64,000 nucleotides of DNA from Candidatus Zhuqueibacterota bacterium (GTDB lineage: Bacteria > Zhuqueibacterota > Zhuqueibacteria > Residuimicrobiales > Residuimicrobiaceae). The position numbers and the translations under genes are program-made. The notes beneath the pieces were generated by a model that was not told where the DNA came from, ran no database searches, and was given only the letters and a program-made list of their open reading frames with translations. The DNA is taken from contig CAUJEL010000131.1 of assembly GCA_963169875.1 (NCBI GenBank), forward strand, positions 1-64,000, written 5' to 3'. Shown in pieces: positions 18,790-27,510 of this stretch; the first letter of the stretch is position 1; every line of letters starts with the position of its first letter.

Positions 18790-19290
18790 ATGAAACGTTA
18801 TCTGCTCGTTCTGACCATCCTGTTGGGGATGTTTTTGATGGCATCCTGCGACAAAGATGACGACAACGGCACCAACCCGGTGAAAACAGCCGAAGCCTGG
18901 GTCGGCACCTGGCTCAGCACCGGCGCCAATGTTGCGCCGTTGTTGGCCCTGGCGCCCTTTAATCTCGACAGCGTCCGCGTCGAATTCAAGGATAACCAGA
19001 CCGTCACCACCCAGTCCCATGTCAAAGACGGCGCATGGACTTCGCTCTCCGGCACCTATGTGGTCACCAAGTCGGCCACAGGGGCGATCCATTCCATCCA
19101 GATCGTGTACGCGGCCTATTCGCAGGGCGGCATCATCCAGGTCACCGAAGGAAACCCCGATCAGCTGCAGCTGGAAGTCATCCAGACCGTCCCGGCCATT
19201 CCCTTCACTCCGCGCACACCGGAAACCGGTTTTGGCTCCGATGCGGCGCTGGGCGTCCTGAACCTTCAAAAGTACGTTCGCATCAAGTAA
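18790..19290 (+). CDS. small secreted lipoprotein
   Basis: The 166-residue protein has an SPII signal peptide, MKRYLLVLTILLGMFLMASC, with the lipobox Cys20. An acidic linker (DKDDDNGTN) follows, then a compact beta-rich domain that includes WVGTWLSTG and GAWTSLSGTYVVTKS, a pattern like lipocalin-type or DUF5004-like lipoproteins. I do not assign a family. It has a strong AAGGAGG ribosome site and a strong terminator after it, so it is a separate transcript or an attenuated link to the genes below. Confidence 0.75.
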   Translation: MKRYLLVLTILLGMFLMASCDKDDDNGTNPVKTAEAWVGTWLSTGANVAPLLALAPFNLDSVRVEFKDNQTVTTQSHVKDGAWTSLSGTYVVTKSATGAIHSIQIVYAAYSQGGIIQVTEGNPDQLQLEVIQTVPAIPFTPRTPETGFGSDAALGVLNLQKYVRIK

Positions 19291-19302
19291 TCCGTTATGC
19301 AA

Positions 19303-19361
19303 GGTTATCGATGGCATTGCGAATTCGCGCCATTTTGAATTCGCAATGCCATTTTATAACC
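19303..19361 (+). terminator. long-stem terminator hairpin
   Basis: Perfect 16-base arms ATGGCATTGCGAATTC (19311-19326) and GAATTCGCAATGCCAT (19337-19352) enclose a 10-base loop. GGTTAT and ATAACC extend the stem outward, with TTTTAT after the right arm. It is placed 13 bases past the lipoprotein stop. Confidence 0.75.
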
Positions 19362-19418
19362 ACCCATTCAAACCACTTTCACACATCTTAAAGTTTTTCC
19401 CAAAAAGTGAGTGGATGC

Positions 19419-20960
19419 ATGAAAAAATTAAAACTTTTGCTCATCACGCTGTTGATGGGTGTATTTGCTGTGCAGGCTCAGATTCCCGCCCCCTTTCCTG
19501 AAAAAGAGGAAAAGCCCGATAAAAAAGAGGTGACGCTGATCGGCTATTACTTTATGCGCGGCGAACAGAGCAATACCGCGCCCACCAATGAATTTTTAAA
19601 GGGTCAGGTTGTCGGGCGCATTTTCGGGGGCAACACGGTGCGCACCTCTGATGCGCGCTCCAGCTTTTTTGAACAGCGTTTCATTCCCATGATTGCCTAT
19701 TCGCCGCGGTTGTTCGACGGTTGGGCAACCGTGCGCATGAATCTCGAATTCGACTGGACCCTGGGCGACGCCAATTATGGCGCCGGCGGTAATCTTGGCG
19801 GCGGCTTTGCCGCGGATTTCGTCAACGTCCAGACCCAGAACCTGTTCATCGAATTCCGCCCCAAAAAGACCTTCGTCGTCAACGCCGGCCTCACGCGGCT
19901 TTTCGATAACGTCGCGGTGCCGGCCTACACATCGACCAATCAGCTGCTGCAAACCGGCTATCGCCTCGCTTTCTGGGGCTCGGATGCCAGCGGTATCGCC
20001 ATGCATAACGCCTGGCCCAACCAGCGCATCAAGACCGGCGCCTATCAACTCTATGAAAACAATGTCAATGAGGACGATGATGTCACCCTGTTCGAGGTGG
20101 ATTATGAACGGGACCTGGATATTGTCAACTCCATCGGCGTCTCCTTTTGGCATCTGCGCGACCGCGCCAACGGCGAGGGCGGCGTCTCCATTCTCGGCCA
20201 GGGATTGAACTGCACCCTGAGCGGGTACAACGGCGTCTTCAATTTCGATTTTGGCAATCAGAATTATTCGGCCGATATCAGCTGGCTGGGAACCCATTTT
20301 CACGGCAATCCGCTGTTGAATCAGGGCCGCTTCGGTTACAACGGTTTTGCGGTGATGAATTTCGGTCAGGCCAAAACCGCCACGCAAAAAGTGGATATCA
20401 TGGGTTTTGCCGGCAACCTGCGTATGGCCTACAAATACGGCCGAACCGCCAACGACCACATCGCCATTGATGGCTTGTACACCAGCGGTGACAAACACAA
20501 CATCAGCGACGGCAAATACAGCGGCGTATTGACCGGAAACAACTGGAGCGCGCCAGGCGCCGTCTTTTTCGGGCACGGCCTCTACCTGCTGCTGCCGCAC
20601 GGCAACGTGGTCAACCGCTTCACCGGCGCGGTGCTCGATATTCAGAATATCGGCTACGGCTTTGCCGGCGGATCTGTGACTGCTTCACGCGATCTCATCC
20701 GCAACAAACTCAAGGTCAAGTCCAGCGTCGGCACCGGATTCGCCCCGGTAGCGCCCTATTTGGGTGGCAATATGATCGGAACGGAAGTGAATCTGAATCT
20801 GTGTTATACCCTCCGCGTCTTCATGGATCTGGAGTTGCATGCATCGTATCTGAAATTGGGTGATTTCTTTGATTCGCCGGAGATCAATAATATGGAAACC
20901 CCGGGGCGTCCCCAGGATCCGTGGACCATTTTTGCCACTCTTAAATGGATTATGTTTTGA
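19419..20960 (+). CDS. outer-membrane beta-barrel (porin-like) protein
   Basis: This protein of about 513 residues has a signal peptide (MKKLKLLLITLLMGVFAVQAQ) and then a charged linker (PFPEKEEKPDKKEVTL). A long alternating beta pattern rich in Gly, Asn and aromatics ends ATLKWIMF, with the terminal Phe of barrel proteins. It looks like an alginate-export/porin-like barrel, but I cannot name the family. The ATG at 19419 is preceded by AGTGAGTGGA and starts directly at the signal peptide. It is followed 10 bases later by a lipoprotein hydrolase, suggesting a shared role in acquiring an ester or lipid substrate for the upstream acyl-CoA operon (inference). Confidence 0.72.
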   Translation: MKKLKLLLITLLMGVFAVQAQIPAPFPEKEEKPDKKEVTLIGYYFMRGEQSNTAPTNEFLKGQVVGRIFGGNTVRTSDARSSFFEQRFIPMIAYSPRLFDGWATVRMNLEFDWTLGDANYGAGGNLGGGFAADFVNVQTQNLFIEFRPKKTFVVNAGLTRLFDNVAVPAYTSTNQLLQTGYRLAFWGSDASGIAMHNAWPNQRIKTGAYQLYENNVNEDDDVTLFEVDYERDLDIVNSIGVSFWHLRDRANGEGGVSILGQGLNCTLSGYNGVFNFDFGNQNYSADISWLGTHFHGNPLLNQGRFGYNGFAVMNFGQAKTATQKVDIMGFAGNLRMAYKYGRTANDHIAIDGLYTSGDKHNISDGKYSGVLTGNNWSAPGAVFFGHGLYLLLPHGNVVNRFTGAVLDIQNIGYGFAGGSVTASRDLIRNKLKVKSSVGTGFAPVAPYLGGNMIGTEVNLNLCYTLRVFMDLELHASYLKLGDFFDSPEINNMETPGRPQDPWTIFATLKWIMF

Positions 20961-20970
20961 GGAGCGTGAC

Positions 20971-21918
20971 ATGAAATATTTACTAATCTCTGTGATGGTG
21001 ATTGCCATGATGGTTACAGGCTGCGCGACCTCCAAATATTACCATTTGGAGAAAAAAGAATACGATGACTTTGATTACGGATTTGCCACAAAAAAAATCC
21101 AGGTGCGCAACATCCGCGTCGCGGTCATCGATGAGGGGAGCTCGGAACAGGTGCTGGTGCTCATCCATGGCCTCGGCTCCTATGCCAAGGGCTGGATGAA
21201 AAACATCCCCGAACTCGCGAAAAAGTATCGCGTCATCGCCGTGGATCTGCCGGGCTATGGAAAATCGGACAAGGGATTTTATCCCTATACCCTGCCCTTT
21301 TACGCCCAGGTTTTGACCGAGCTGTTGACAGAATTGAAAATAGAAAAGGCAACATTTGCCGGACACTCCATGGGCGGCCAGATCGCCATGGTGACGTCCC
21401 TGCTCTTTCCGGATCGCGTGGAGCGCCTGGTGCTGGTCTCCCCGGCCGGATTCGAGCGCTTCAGCGATGGCGAGGGCGCCTGGATGTCGAAAGCCATGAC
21501 GCCGGAATTCGTCCACGACACGACCATCCGCAATATCGATGTCAATCTCAAGGCCAATTTCTACAAGTACCCCGAGGATGCCTCATTCATGATCACCGAA
21601 CGCATCCAGATGCGCGGCGCCCGGGATTTCGACAATTATTGCTATGCGGTTTCCAAAAACGTGGCGGCCATGCTGGATTATCCCATGTGGGATAAATTGA
21701 CGCGGATCAAGCACAAAACCCTGATCTTCTTCGGCGAGAATGATGGATTGATCCCCAATCCGTTTCTCCACGGCGGCAAAACCGCGGACGTTGCTGAAAT
21801 CGGGCGCAGCCAGATTCCGGACAATCAGCTCATCATGATTCCAGAATGCGGCCATTTCGCCCAGTTCGAAAAAGCGGATGTGGTGAATCCAGCGATCATC
21901 AAGTTTATGGAAGATTAG
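20971..21918 (+). CDS. alpha/beta-hydrolase lipoprotein
   Basis: The 315-residue protein has a lipoprotein signal (MKYLLISVMVIAMMVTGC, lipobox Cys18). It then has an alpha/beta hydrolase domain with oxyanion loop HGLGSYAKGW, nucleophile elbow GHSMGGQIA, acid FFGENDGLIP and His in PECGHFAQFE. All three catalytic residues are present. Related enzymes cleave esters or C-C bonds, and this one should sit on the outer membrane or in the periplasm. GAGGAG precedes the ATG. It forms a pair with the porin-like gene just upstream. Confidence 0.88.
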   Translation: MKYLLISVMVIAMMVTGCATSKYYHLEKKEYDDFDYGFATKKIQVRNIRVAVIDEGSSEQVLVLIHGLGSYAKGWMKNIPELAKKYRVIAVDLPGYGKSDKGFYPYTLPFYAQVLTELLTELKIEKATFAGHSMGGQIAMVTSLLFPDRVERLVLVSPAGFERFSDGEGAWMSKAMTPEFVHDTTIRNIDVNLKANFYKYPEDASFMITERIQMRGARDFDNYCYAVSKNVAAMLDYPMWDKLTRIKHKTLIFFGENDGLIPNPFLHGGKTADVAEIGRSQIPDNQLIMIPECGHFAQFEKADVVNPAIIKFMED

Positions 21919-22072
21919 GAAGGAAAAGGGGCCATAAAATTTCGCCTGCGCAGCAGCCCGACCGTATCGGGCCGCTGCAGCCCCCTGACAGCATCATCTA
22001 ACATGCTCTGAAAATACAGGATGACCGCCGCGAGGGCTGCCGCTCAGCACGGCGTGTCGCCGGGCCGCGCAA

Positions 22073-22086
22073 ATTTGCCGGCAAAT
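22073..22086. repeat. perfect 14-base palindrome
   Basis: ATTTGCCGGCAAAT lies in the 215-base spacer between the convergent hydrolase and STAS genes. That spacer also holds a GC hairpin near 21955-21985 without a T-run. The role is unknown. Confidence 0.3.
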
Positions 22087-22133
22087 CGCCCAGCTCCGCG
22101 GGCGCCGCGCAACAGCTCACGAAACAGGGCCCC

Positions 22134-22469
22134 TCAAAAATTTTCAATCGCCGTTTCTACGGTCTCGTAACTCTTTAACAATTTGCTAAATCCGGTCACA
22201 TCCAAAATCTGTGCAACTTCGGGCTGAACCGCAGCCAATTTTAATTCACCTTGCGCAACCTTTTGACACTCCTTATAGACGCCCAGCAAAACGCGCAGAC
22301 CAGAACTGCTGATATAGTGTACTCCCGCCATGTCCGCGACCATTTTCGTATGACCGTCAGCAAGTAATTGCTTCAGATGTGTGTCCAAATCGTATGATGT
22401 GACCGCATCGATCCGGCCGCCAAGAGCCACAACCTCAACATCACCTATGGTCTTTGTCGTAATAACCAT
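22134..22469 (-). CDS. STAS-domain anti-sigma factor antagonist (SpoIIAA-like)
   Basis: This 111-residue single-domain STAS protein has VVALGGRIDAVTSYDLDTHL in strand 2/helix 1 and YISSSGLRVLLGVYK around the phosphorylatable Ser (Ser55, equivalent to the DSSG Ser of SpoIIAA). Such proteins switch partners with RsbW/SpoIIAB-type GHKL kinases. It lies about 30 bases after the decarboxylase gene, with a good GGAGG. The permease two genes upstream carries a degenerate GHKL-like tail that could be its partner (inference). Confidence 0.85.
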   Translation of the reverse strand: MVITTKTIGDVEVVALGGRIDAVTSYDLDTHLKQLLADGHTKMVADMAGVHYISSSGLRVLLGVYKECQKVAQGELKLAAVQPEVAQILDVTGFSKLLKSYETVETAIENF

Positions 22470-22501
22470 GCATCCTCCTGCAAATGCGCGTTGTTTTCCA
22501 T

Positions 22502-24370
22502 CTACTCATTTTTCTGTGTGATGGCGCTTAGTTTTTCCTTCATGATATTCATGAAACGGCTGAAAAATTCATCGAAGGGCTGATTACTGTTCAAGAAAGG
22601 GGTCATGATGCAGGAACGCAGCACATAGACGCTGCCCACCCGCTCCCACTCGCTTTGGGGTATGCCAAAACGCCGGGTGAAATGCTCCGGGATGTCCCCG
22701 TAATTCTCCTGATCGAGACTTGTTTTGGAAGTTATGAAATCATTGGTATAGATGCGTCCTGTTTTATAGGAAAAAAATTCAAAAAGAGTCTGATTCAGGC
22801 TGTTCATGTGTTCCAGATTCGTATCGCCGATCTCACAAAATGCAAAATCCACGATATTTATATCCGGTTTGGTCAACGCCCGGACGATATAACGATGTTG
22901 CCCGGTATCGATGGGGTGCGAATTTTCCAGGGCATGGTACAACTGCAGCGCCTTTTCGATGCCGCGCGCGACTATCTGGCCATAGCCGCGTTGATGCAAG
23001 GGGATAACCTGCAGAGCCGTCCATACAGCGGCCACGGTGGCGCCCGCCTTGGAACCCTCCATGATGTAACTGCCGAGCAGCGGATGTACTTCCTTTTTTT
23101 CAAAAACGTAATGGGCGAAAAAGGAAATCAAATCCAGGATGCGCTTGTCTTTGACGGCGATGGCCCCGGTGGCATAAGGGATATAACCCATTTTATGGGG
23201 ATCGATGGTAATGGAGTCGGCTTCCGGCATGGCGGCAAAGGCGCGATAGACCTCTTCTGAAGGATACTCAAGCCGGGCGTCCATCAGATTCAGGTTCTGC
23301 AAATTCTGCTGCAGTTCGGTTTGAGAAGAAAAACTAAAGTCCGTGTTGAGATAAAGGGATCGCACAAATCCGCCATACGCGGCATCGATATGAAAATAGA
23401 ATGAAAGACCTTTTTGTTCGAACGCCTTGCGTATTTCCACGATTCGATGGATATCATCAACCGCGCCTTCTTCGGTCGTGCCGATAATGCCCACCACGGC
23501 CAGCACGTGCTCTTTCTGCTGCTGCAGCTCCGCGAGTTTACGGGAGAGCACCCCGGTATCCATGCGGTATTCATCCGTCACGGGAATGAAAATCAGATTC
23601 TCCTGACCGATCCCCAATATATCGACGGCTTTGAGCCAGGAGTAGTGCTTCGATTGGGGAACGAGCACTTTGCCCGGTTTGAATGCGGCCAGGCCTTTTT
23701 GACCGGCCGATGCGCTTCTGATGGCTGCGAAACGGTTGCTGCGGATGGCTTTTTCGACCAGATCCAAAATGCGTTCGCTGGGCAGGTTCAACAACTGCCA
23801 GGTATCCAGCCCCTGCACCCAATCGGGTTCGATTTCCGCAACAGCCAGCGGGAAGGCCTTGAGGTTTCGCGCCAACCACAATCCTTCATAATTGGCGATG
23901 GTGCCTCCGGATGCAATATGTCCCCAGGAACGCTCGGGATCATAACCCAAAAAGACAGCCAGGCGCTTGCCCACCTCCAACTCCATTTCAGTAGTGACAG
24001 GAGAACCCTCGTAGGCGCAATTATTGGGATTATAGAGCAGGGTGAGCATATAGCCCAGATTGGCAGCCATCAGGGTGTCGGTGGTCATGTGGCCCAGATA
24101 GCGCGTTGAAAACCAGGGCATGGATTTATCCTGCAGCCGGCCCGCCAATTCCACCAGCGCCAGTCTGGTATCCAGCAGGGTCTGTTGAAAGCTGGTCTGG
24201 ATTTGATCGTCAGCGGTGATGGCGGGATGATCCTCCGAATGGTATCCCTTGCGCCATTCCATAAAATCGTCGATCAGATAGTGCAACATCTCCTTGAAGA
24301 AAAGCTCGTTTTCTGATTTGGGTCCTAAAAAGAGGGCATCGACATTGAGTTTTTCCATAGTGCTTTCCAT
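22502..24370 (-). CDS. tyrDC: PLP-dependent tyrosine-decarboxylase-type enzyme
   Basis: The 622-residue size and motifs match the Enterococcus-type tyrosine decarboxylase rather than the shorter archaeal MfnA. They are WGHIASGGTIANYEGLW (149-165), KHYSWLKAVDILGIG (241-255), GTTEEGAVDDIHRI (297-310), FHIDAAYGGF (326-335) and the PLP-binding Lys393 in ITIDPHKMGYIPYATG. The enzyme would release CO2 from tyrosine or a related amino acid to give tyramine in the cytoplasm, which consumes protons. Its ATG shares one base with the permease stop (TAATG), so the two are translationally coupled. An ATG at 24358 is an alternative start. The permease is not of the usual tyrosine/tyramine antiporter type. 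Confidence 0.82.
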   Translation of the reverse strand: MESTMEKLNVDALFLGPKSENELFFKEMLHYLIDDFMEWRKGYHSEDHPAITADDQIQTSFQQTLLDTRLALVELAGRLQDKSMPWFSTRYLGHMTTDTLMAANLGYMLTLLYNPNNCAYEGSPVTTEMELEVGKRLAVFLGYDPERSWGHIASGGTIANYEGLWLARNLKAFPLAVAEIEPDWVQGLDTWQLLNLPSERILDLVEKAIRSNRFAAIRSASAGQKGLAAFKPGKVLVPQSKHYSWLKAVDILGIGQENLIFIPVTDEYRMDTGVLSRKLAELQQQKEHVLAVVGIIGTTEEGAVDDIHRIVEIRKAFEQKGLSFYFHIDAAYGGFVRSLYLNTDFSFSSQTELQQNLQNLNLMDARLEYPSEEVYRAFAAMPEADSITIDPHKMGYIPYATGAIAVKDKRILDLISFFAHYVFEKKEVHPLLGSYIMEGSKAGATVAAVWTALQVIPLHQRGYGQIVARGIEKALQLYHALENSHPIDTGQHRYIVRALTKPDINIVDFAFCEIGDTNLEHMNSLNQTLFEFFSYKTGRIYTNDFITSKTSLDQENYGDIPEHFTRRFGIPQSEWERVGSVYVLRSCIMTPFLNSNQPFDEFFSRFMNIMKEKLSAITQKNE

Positions 24371-26133
24371 TAATGGTCAAAATGCAGACAATAGTGATTT
24401 TCGTCCTGATGATGCGAGACGTGCACCTCATCGGTCTGATAATAGACCATCGACAACGCCATGCTTGAAAAAGCGCTGTCGTCCGCAGTCATCCAGTCGA
24501 TCGAATCTGGTTTCGCAACAGAAAGTAATGGCCCCTTGTAGTAGATATTCACATTGATGCTCAATTCATTATAAATCATCACATACCGGACAGGGGTTCC
24601 GGGGATGCCGGCGCAGATGAGCGCCTCATTGAATTCCAGTACGGCATTCTTGACTTTTTCGATCACGCTGGTCAGAGCGCCCCACGTCCGGCCGCTTTCA
24701 TCGATGAAATCGAACAAAATTTGCCGGCTCTGCGGCGCTGCGGTCAACTCGATCTGGCGCTTTTGCGACAGGCCGATGCGCATGATCAGATTCAGGATCA
24801 ACGCGGACAGGATCGCCAGAGCCAGCGAAGATCTGAAGACAGGCAGAGCCCAGGGATGAACATGACTGTACAAGCCTGGCACCATATCCACGCTCAATCC
24901 AAGCGCCAGGGAAACGCCAACGACCATAATTTTTCTCGCATCCAGCATCCGGGAGGTGATGATCTGCAACCCGGAAACGATCATGAAGGTGGCGGCAAAC
25001 AGGAGCGCCGCACCCATCACCGGCCGGGGCATGACGAGAAAAATCATGGATACCTTGGGCAAAAAGGCCAGAGTGATCAGAATGATGCCATACGAAAAAG
25101 CGATGATCCGGCTCGTCACGCCGGTGGCCAACGACAGGCCGATATGTGTGGAAGAGGTGGATTGACCAAACCCACCCATCACACCGGGCAGCACACCGCC
25201 GAATCCGTCGACTAAAATGCCTTTGGAGATCGAGTTCATATCCGGGAGGCGCCAATTGGCATCGTTAACTTTTTGACAGATGACGAGATCGCCAATGCTT
25301 TTCAGGGTGGAACAGATGGTCGCCACCATGAAAGGAATGATGAGTGAAAAATCAAACGCCCAATGAAAATCACGGATATAGGGTACGTCAAAGAATGACA
25401 CCGCGGAGAATTTTTGCAGATCAGAATTCGGAATCACACCCGCCGCCAGCGCCACAACATAACCGACCGTGATGCCAATCAACGCACAATAGAGCTTGAG
25501 TCCGCCCTTGCCAAAGACATTGAGCCCCATCATCAAGGCCAAAGTGACCAGACCAATGGTCACCTCGGTCGGTGTGCCCATGGCATTGTCCGCATTGACC
25601 GCGAAGAGGTTGCGAACCGCAACCGGAATGATGACGACACCGACCATGGTGACGGCGACGCCGGACACCTCAGCCGGGAAGAGGATGCGCAGTTTATGCA
25701 ACACCCTGGAAAAGAGCATCTCGATCAGGCCGGCCAAGGCGGTCATGCCAAAAATAAGCGGCAATCCCCCTGCCGCCGCGGCAGCCCGCGTGGCATCCAT
25801 ATAGCTTGGTCCGCAGACGGCCGGACAAAGGTATCCGGAACCAAAGGCATTTCTTTTCACCGCCTGCAACATGGTTGTAACGGCGGCGGCAATAAAACTC
25901 AAACTGATAAAAGCCCGGCCATTTTCAGGGGATATGCTGTCTCCCAGGCTTTGCACGATAATCACCGGAAAAACAATCGAGATAAAAAAGACGCTCACAT
26001 GCTGCAGACCGAGCAGGATGATGGTGCGCAGGGGGGGCTTTTCATCAACGCCATAGAGAAGATTGGAAGGTTTTTGTGAAAGCTGGGTCGTCCTTCTGAA
26101 ATTTTTCCAGGGTGCATCCGGTCGGCGCGACAT
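24370..26133 (-). CDS. NCS2-family (xanthine/uracil) permease with C-terminal GHKL-like domain
   Basis: The product is about 587 residues. Residues 30-455 are a nucleobase:cation symporter-2 transporter with 12-14 hydrophobic helices, including AVCGPSYMDATRAAAAAGG and the GGFGQSTSSTHIGLSLATGV loop. Residues 470-587 are a soluble tail with VKNAVLEFNEALICAG, resembling the N-box helix of RsbW/HATPase_c_2 proteins, and a final strand pair EVHVSHHQDENHYCLHFDH. The ATP-lid glycines are missing, so it is probably non-catalytic. The start at 26133 has GGAGG six bases upstream. It is the first gene of a permease / decarboxylase / STAS operon. The transported molecule is unknown. Confidence 0.82.
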   Translation of the reverse strand: MSRRPDAPWKNFRRTTQLSQKPSNLLYGVDEKPPLRTIILLGLQHVSVFFISIVFPVIIVQSLGDSISPENGRAFISLSFIAAAVTTMLQAVKRNAFGSGYLCPAVCGPSYMDATRAAAAAGGLPLIFGMTALAGLIEMLFSRVLHKLRILFPAEVSGVAVTMVGVVIIPVAVRNLFAVNADNAMGTPTEVTIGLVTLALMMGLNVFGKGGLKLYCALIGITVGYVVALAAGVIPNSDLQKFSAVSFFDVPYIRDFHWAFDFSLIIPFMVATICSTLKSIGDLVICQKVNDANWRLPDMNSISKGILVDGFGGVLPGVMGGFGQSTSSTHIGLSLATGVTSRIIAFSYGIILITLAFLPKVSMIFLVMPRPVMGAALLFAATFMIVSGLQIITSRMLDARKIMVVGVSLALGLSVDMVPGLYSHVHPWALPVFRSSLALAILSALILNLIMRIGLSQKRQIELTAAPQSRQILFDFIDESGRTWGALTSVIEKVKNAVLEFNEALICAGIPGTPVRYVMIYNELSINVNIYYKGPLLSVAKPDSIDWMTADDSAFSSMALSMVYYQTDEVHVSHHQDENHYCLHFDH

Positions 26134-26588
26134 GCTGCCCTCCAAGATAAGGTGCGACCATGCATCAATCCCCATTCTGTGTCAGGACGCGCTGTTGGCG
26201 CACTCCATTTTACTGTTTCGGTGCGTGCTTGTGCACTCAATGGAGGATTGACACCAGAATCCGGGATCAAGGATTATTTTGTATCCGTGAGATAAAATAT
26301 ACGAATTCAGCAAACATTTCCTAACATTTTTTATGTCCTGGGCTGTGGAATTCAGAGCGGTCAATGGGGGTTCGCGGGACAATGATATGGTTTTGCAGCA
26401 CCTAAGCGGGGACTGCGATTTATGCCGGCGCGACTCGTTCAAGAGACAATCATGTGGTTTTGCAGTGTGCCAGCTATCGCGAGAAGCTAAAGTGCGTGCT
26501 GGTCAGACATAGGATGGAGCCGGGACCACCCCGGAAATCGCCGTTCCGCTTCGCATAACGCTTGCGCAGGCCGGCCAGACTGGCTGGT
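26134..26588. other. intergenic region with short direct repeats
   Basis: This 455-base spacer holds the permease 5' region. Two near-identical 21-base segments start GACAATGATATGG (26378-26398) and GACAATCATGTGG (26445-26465), and both end TTTTGCAG. Closer to the permease, CTCCATT and AATGGAG form a possible leader hairpin (about 26203-26246). No riboswitch class is recognised. Confidence 0.4.
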
Positions 26589-26921
26589 CTACAATTTGGG
26601 ATTGTTCTTGTGGCGCTCTTTATCCCGGTTGATCTTTTTTTCGAAATTTCGCTGCACCGCCGCGGTCAAATCCACACCGGTCTGATTGGCAATGCAGACC
26701 AGAACAAAAAATACGTCCGCCAACTCATCAGCCAGGTTTACAGCCTGATCCGACGCTTTGAAACTCTGATCGCCATAGGTGCGCGACATCACCCGCGCCA
26801 CCTCGCCCACCTCCTCCACCAGCTGCGCCAGATTGGTCAATTCGGAAAAATAGCGCACGCCATAGGTCTTGATCCAGGCATCCACCTGCTCCTGGTAGGA
26901 GCGGATCGTCAAATTATCCAT
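26589..26921 (-). CDS. MazG-like nucleotide pyrophosphohydrolase
   Basis: This 110-residue all-alpha NTP pyrophosphohydrolase has the metal-binding LVEEVGEVARVMSR (ExxEE-type) near residues 32-45 and ADELADVFFVLVCIAN (ExxD) near 65-80, both typical of single-domain MazG-like/dUTPase-like enzymes. It would hydrolyse a nucleoside triphosphate to monophosphate and PPi as a housecleaning function. It is 25 bases downstream of the DUF6483-like gene, so the two are probably co-transcribed. Confidence 0.85.
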   Translation of the reverse strand: MDNLTIRSYQEQVDAWIKTYGVRYFSELTNLAQLVEEVGEVARVMSRTYGDQSFKASDQAVNLADELADVFFVLVCIANQTGVDLTAAVQRNFEKKINRDKERHKNNPKL

Positions 26922-26946
26922 TTTCAGTCCTCTTTACAAAAACACA

Positions 26947-27381
26947 TCAAGTATCCATCTCATCATAATCCGCCAATCCCTGTTCGACCTTGGCCAGGTA
27001 CTCAGCGTATTCCCGGGTACGAAGATCCGGATCTTCCTGGAAAGCGCGATCATAGAACAGCTTTGCTTTTTTATAAAGAAGCATCGTGGAGATGGGGTGT
27101 GCGCCTGCCGACAGCACGGCTTCGGCCTCCGCCTGCAGCAGCGTGGCCAGCATCAGGTATTTATAAGCCCTTTCACCCTCCACGGTGTCCAGGTGCGCGG
27201 ACAAATCTTCCCCGGGCCTATCGTACAGGTCAGATCGATTGAGATGGAGCCAGTCGTTCAACGCCTTGTCGATCTCGACCATCATCAATTCGGTCTGGCC
27301 GATGCTCCTGTGCAGAATCATGCGCGCGAGAAACGCCGCGAGCTGCTGCACCATACGCATGATATAATCCCGTTCTATCAA
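26947..27381 (-). CDS. DUF6483-like helical protein
   Basis: This is a 144-residue, mostly helical cytoplasmic protein beginning MIERDYIMRMVQQLAAFLARM. The start codon is TTG with GGAG eight bases upstream; the next ATG (27360) would remove the conserved start. The body has a TPR-like pair of helices (LMLATLLQAEAEAVL, LLYKKAKLFYDRAF). The N-terminus resembles what I remember of the DUF6483 family of unknown function. It pairs with the MazG-like gene. Confidence 0.6.
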   Translation of the reverse strand: MIERDYIMRMVQQLAAFLARMILHRSIGQTELMMVEIDKALNDWLHLNRSDLYDRPGEDLSAHLDTVEGERAYKYLMLATLLQAEAEAVLSAGAHPISTMLLYKKAKLFYDRAFQEDPDLRTREYAEYLAKVEQGLADYDEMDT

Positions 27382-27510
27382 GAAAACGTCTCCTTTGCTC
27401 CTGTCAAGGTGATTTACGCCCTTCTCAGGGATATAAATTGGTTCTTACCACGAAGCAGCTCCAAGAATTGGTCGAGCCATTTCCACCTTCTCACCGATAC
27501 GAATTGGGTC

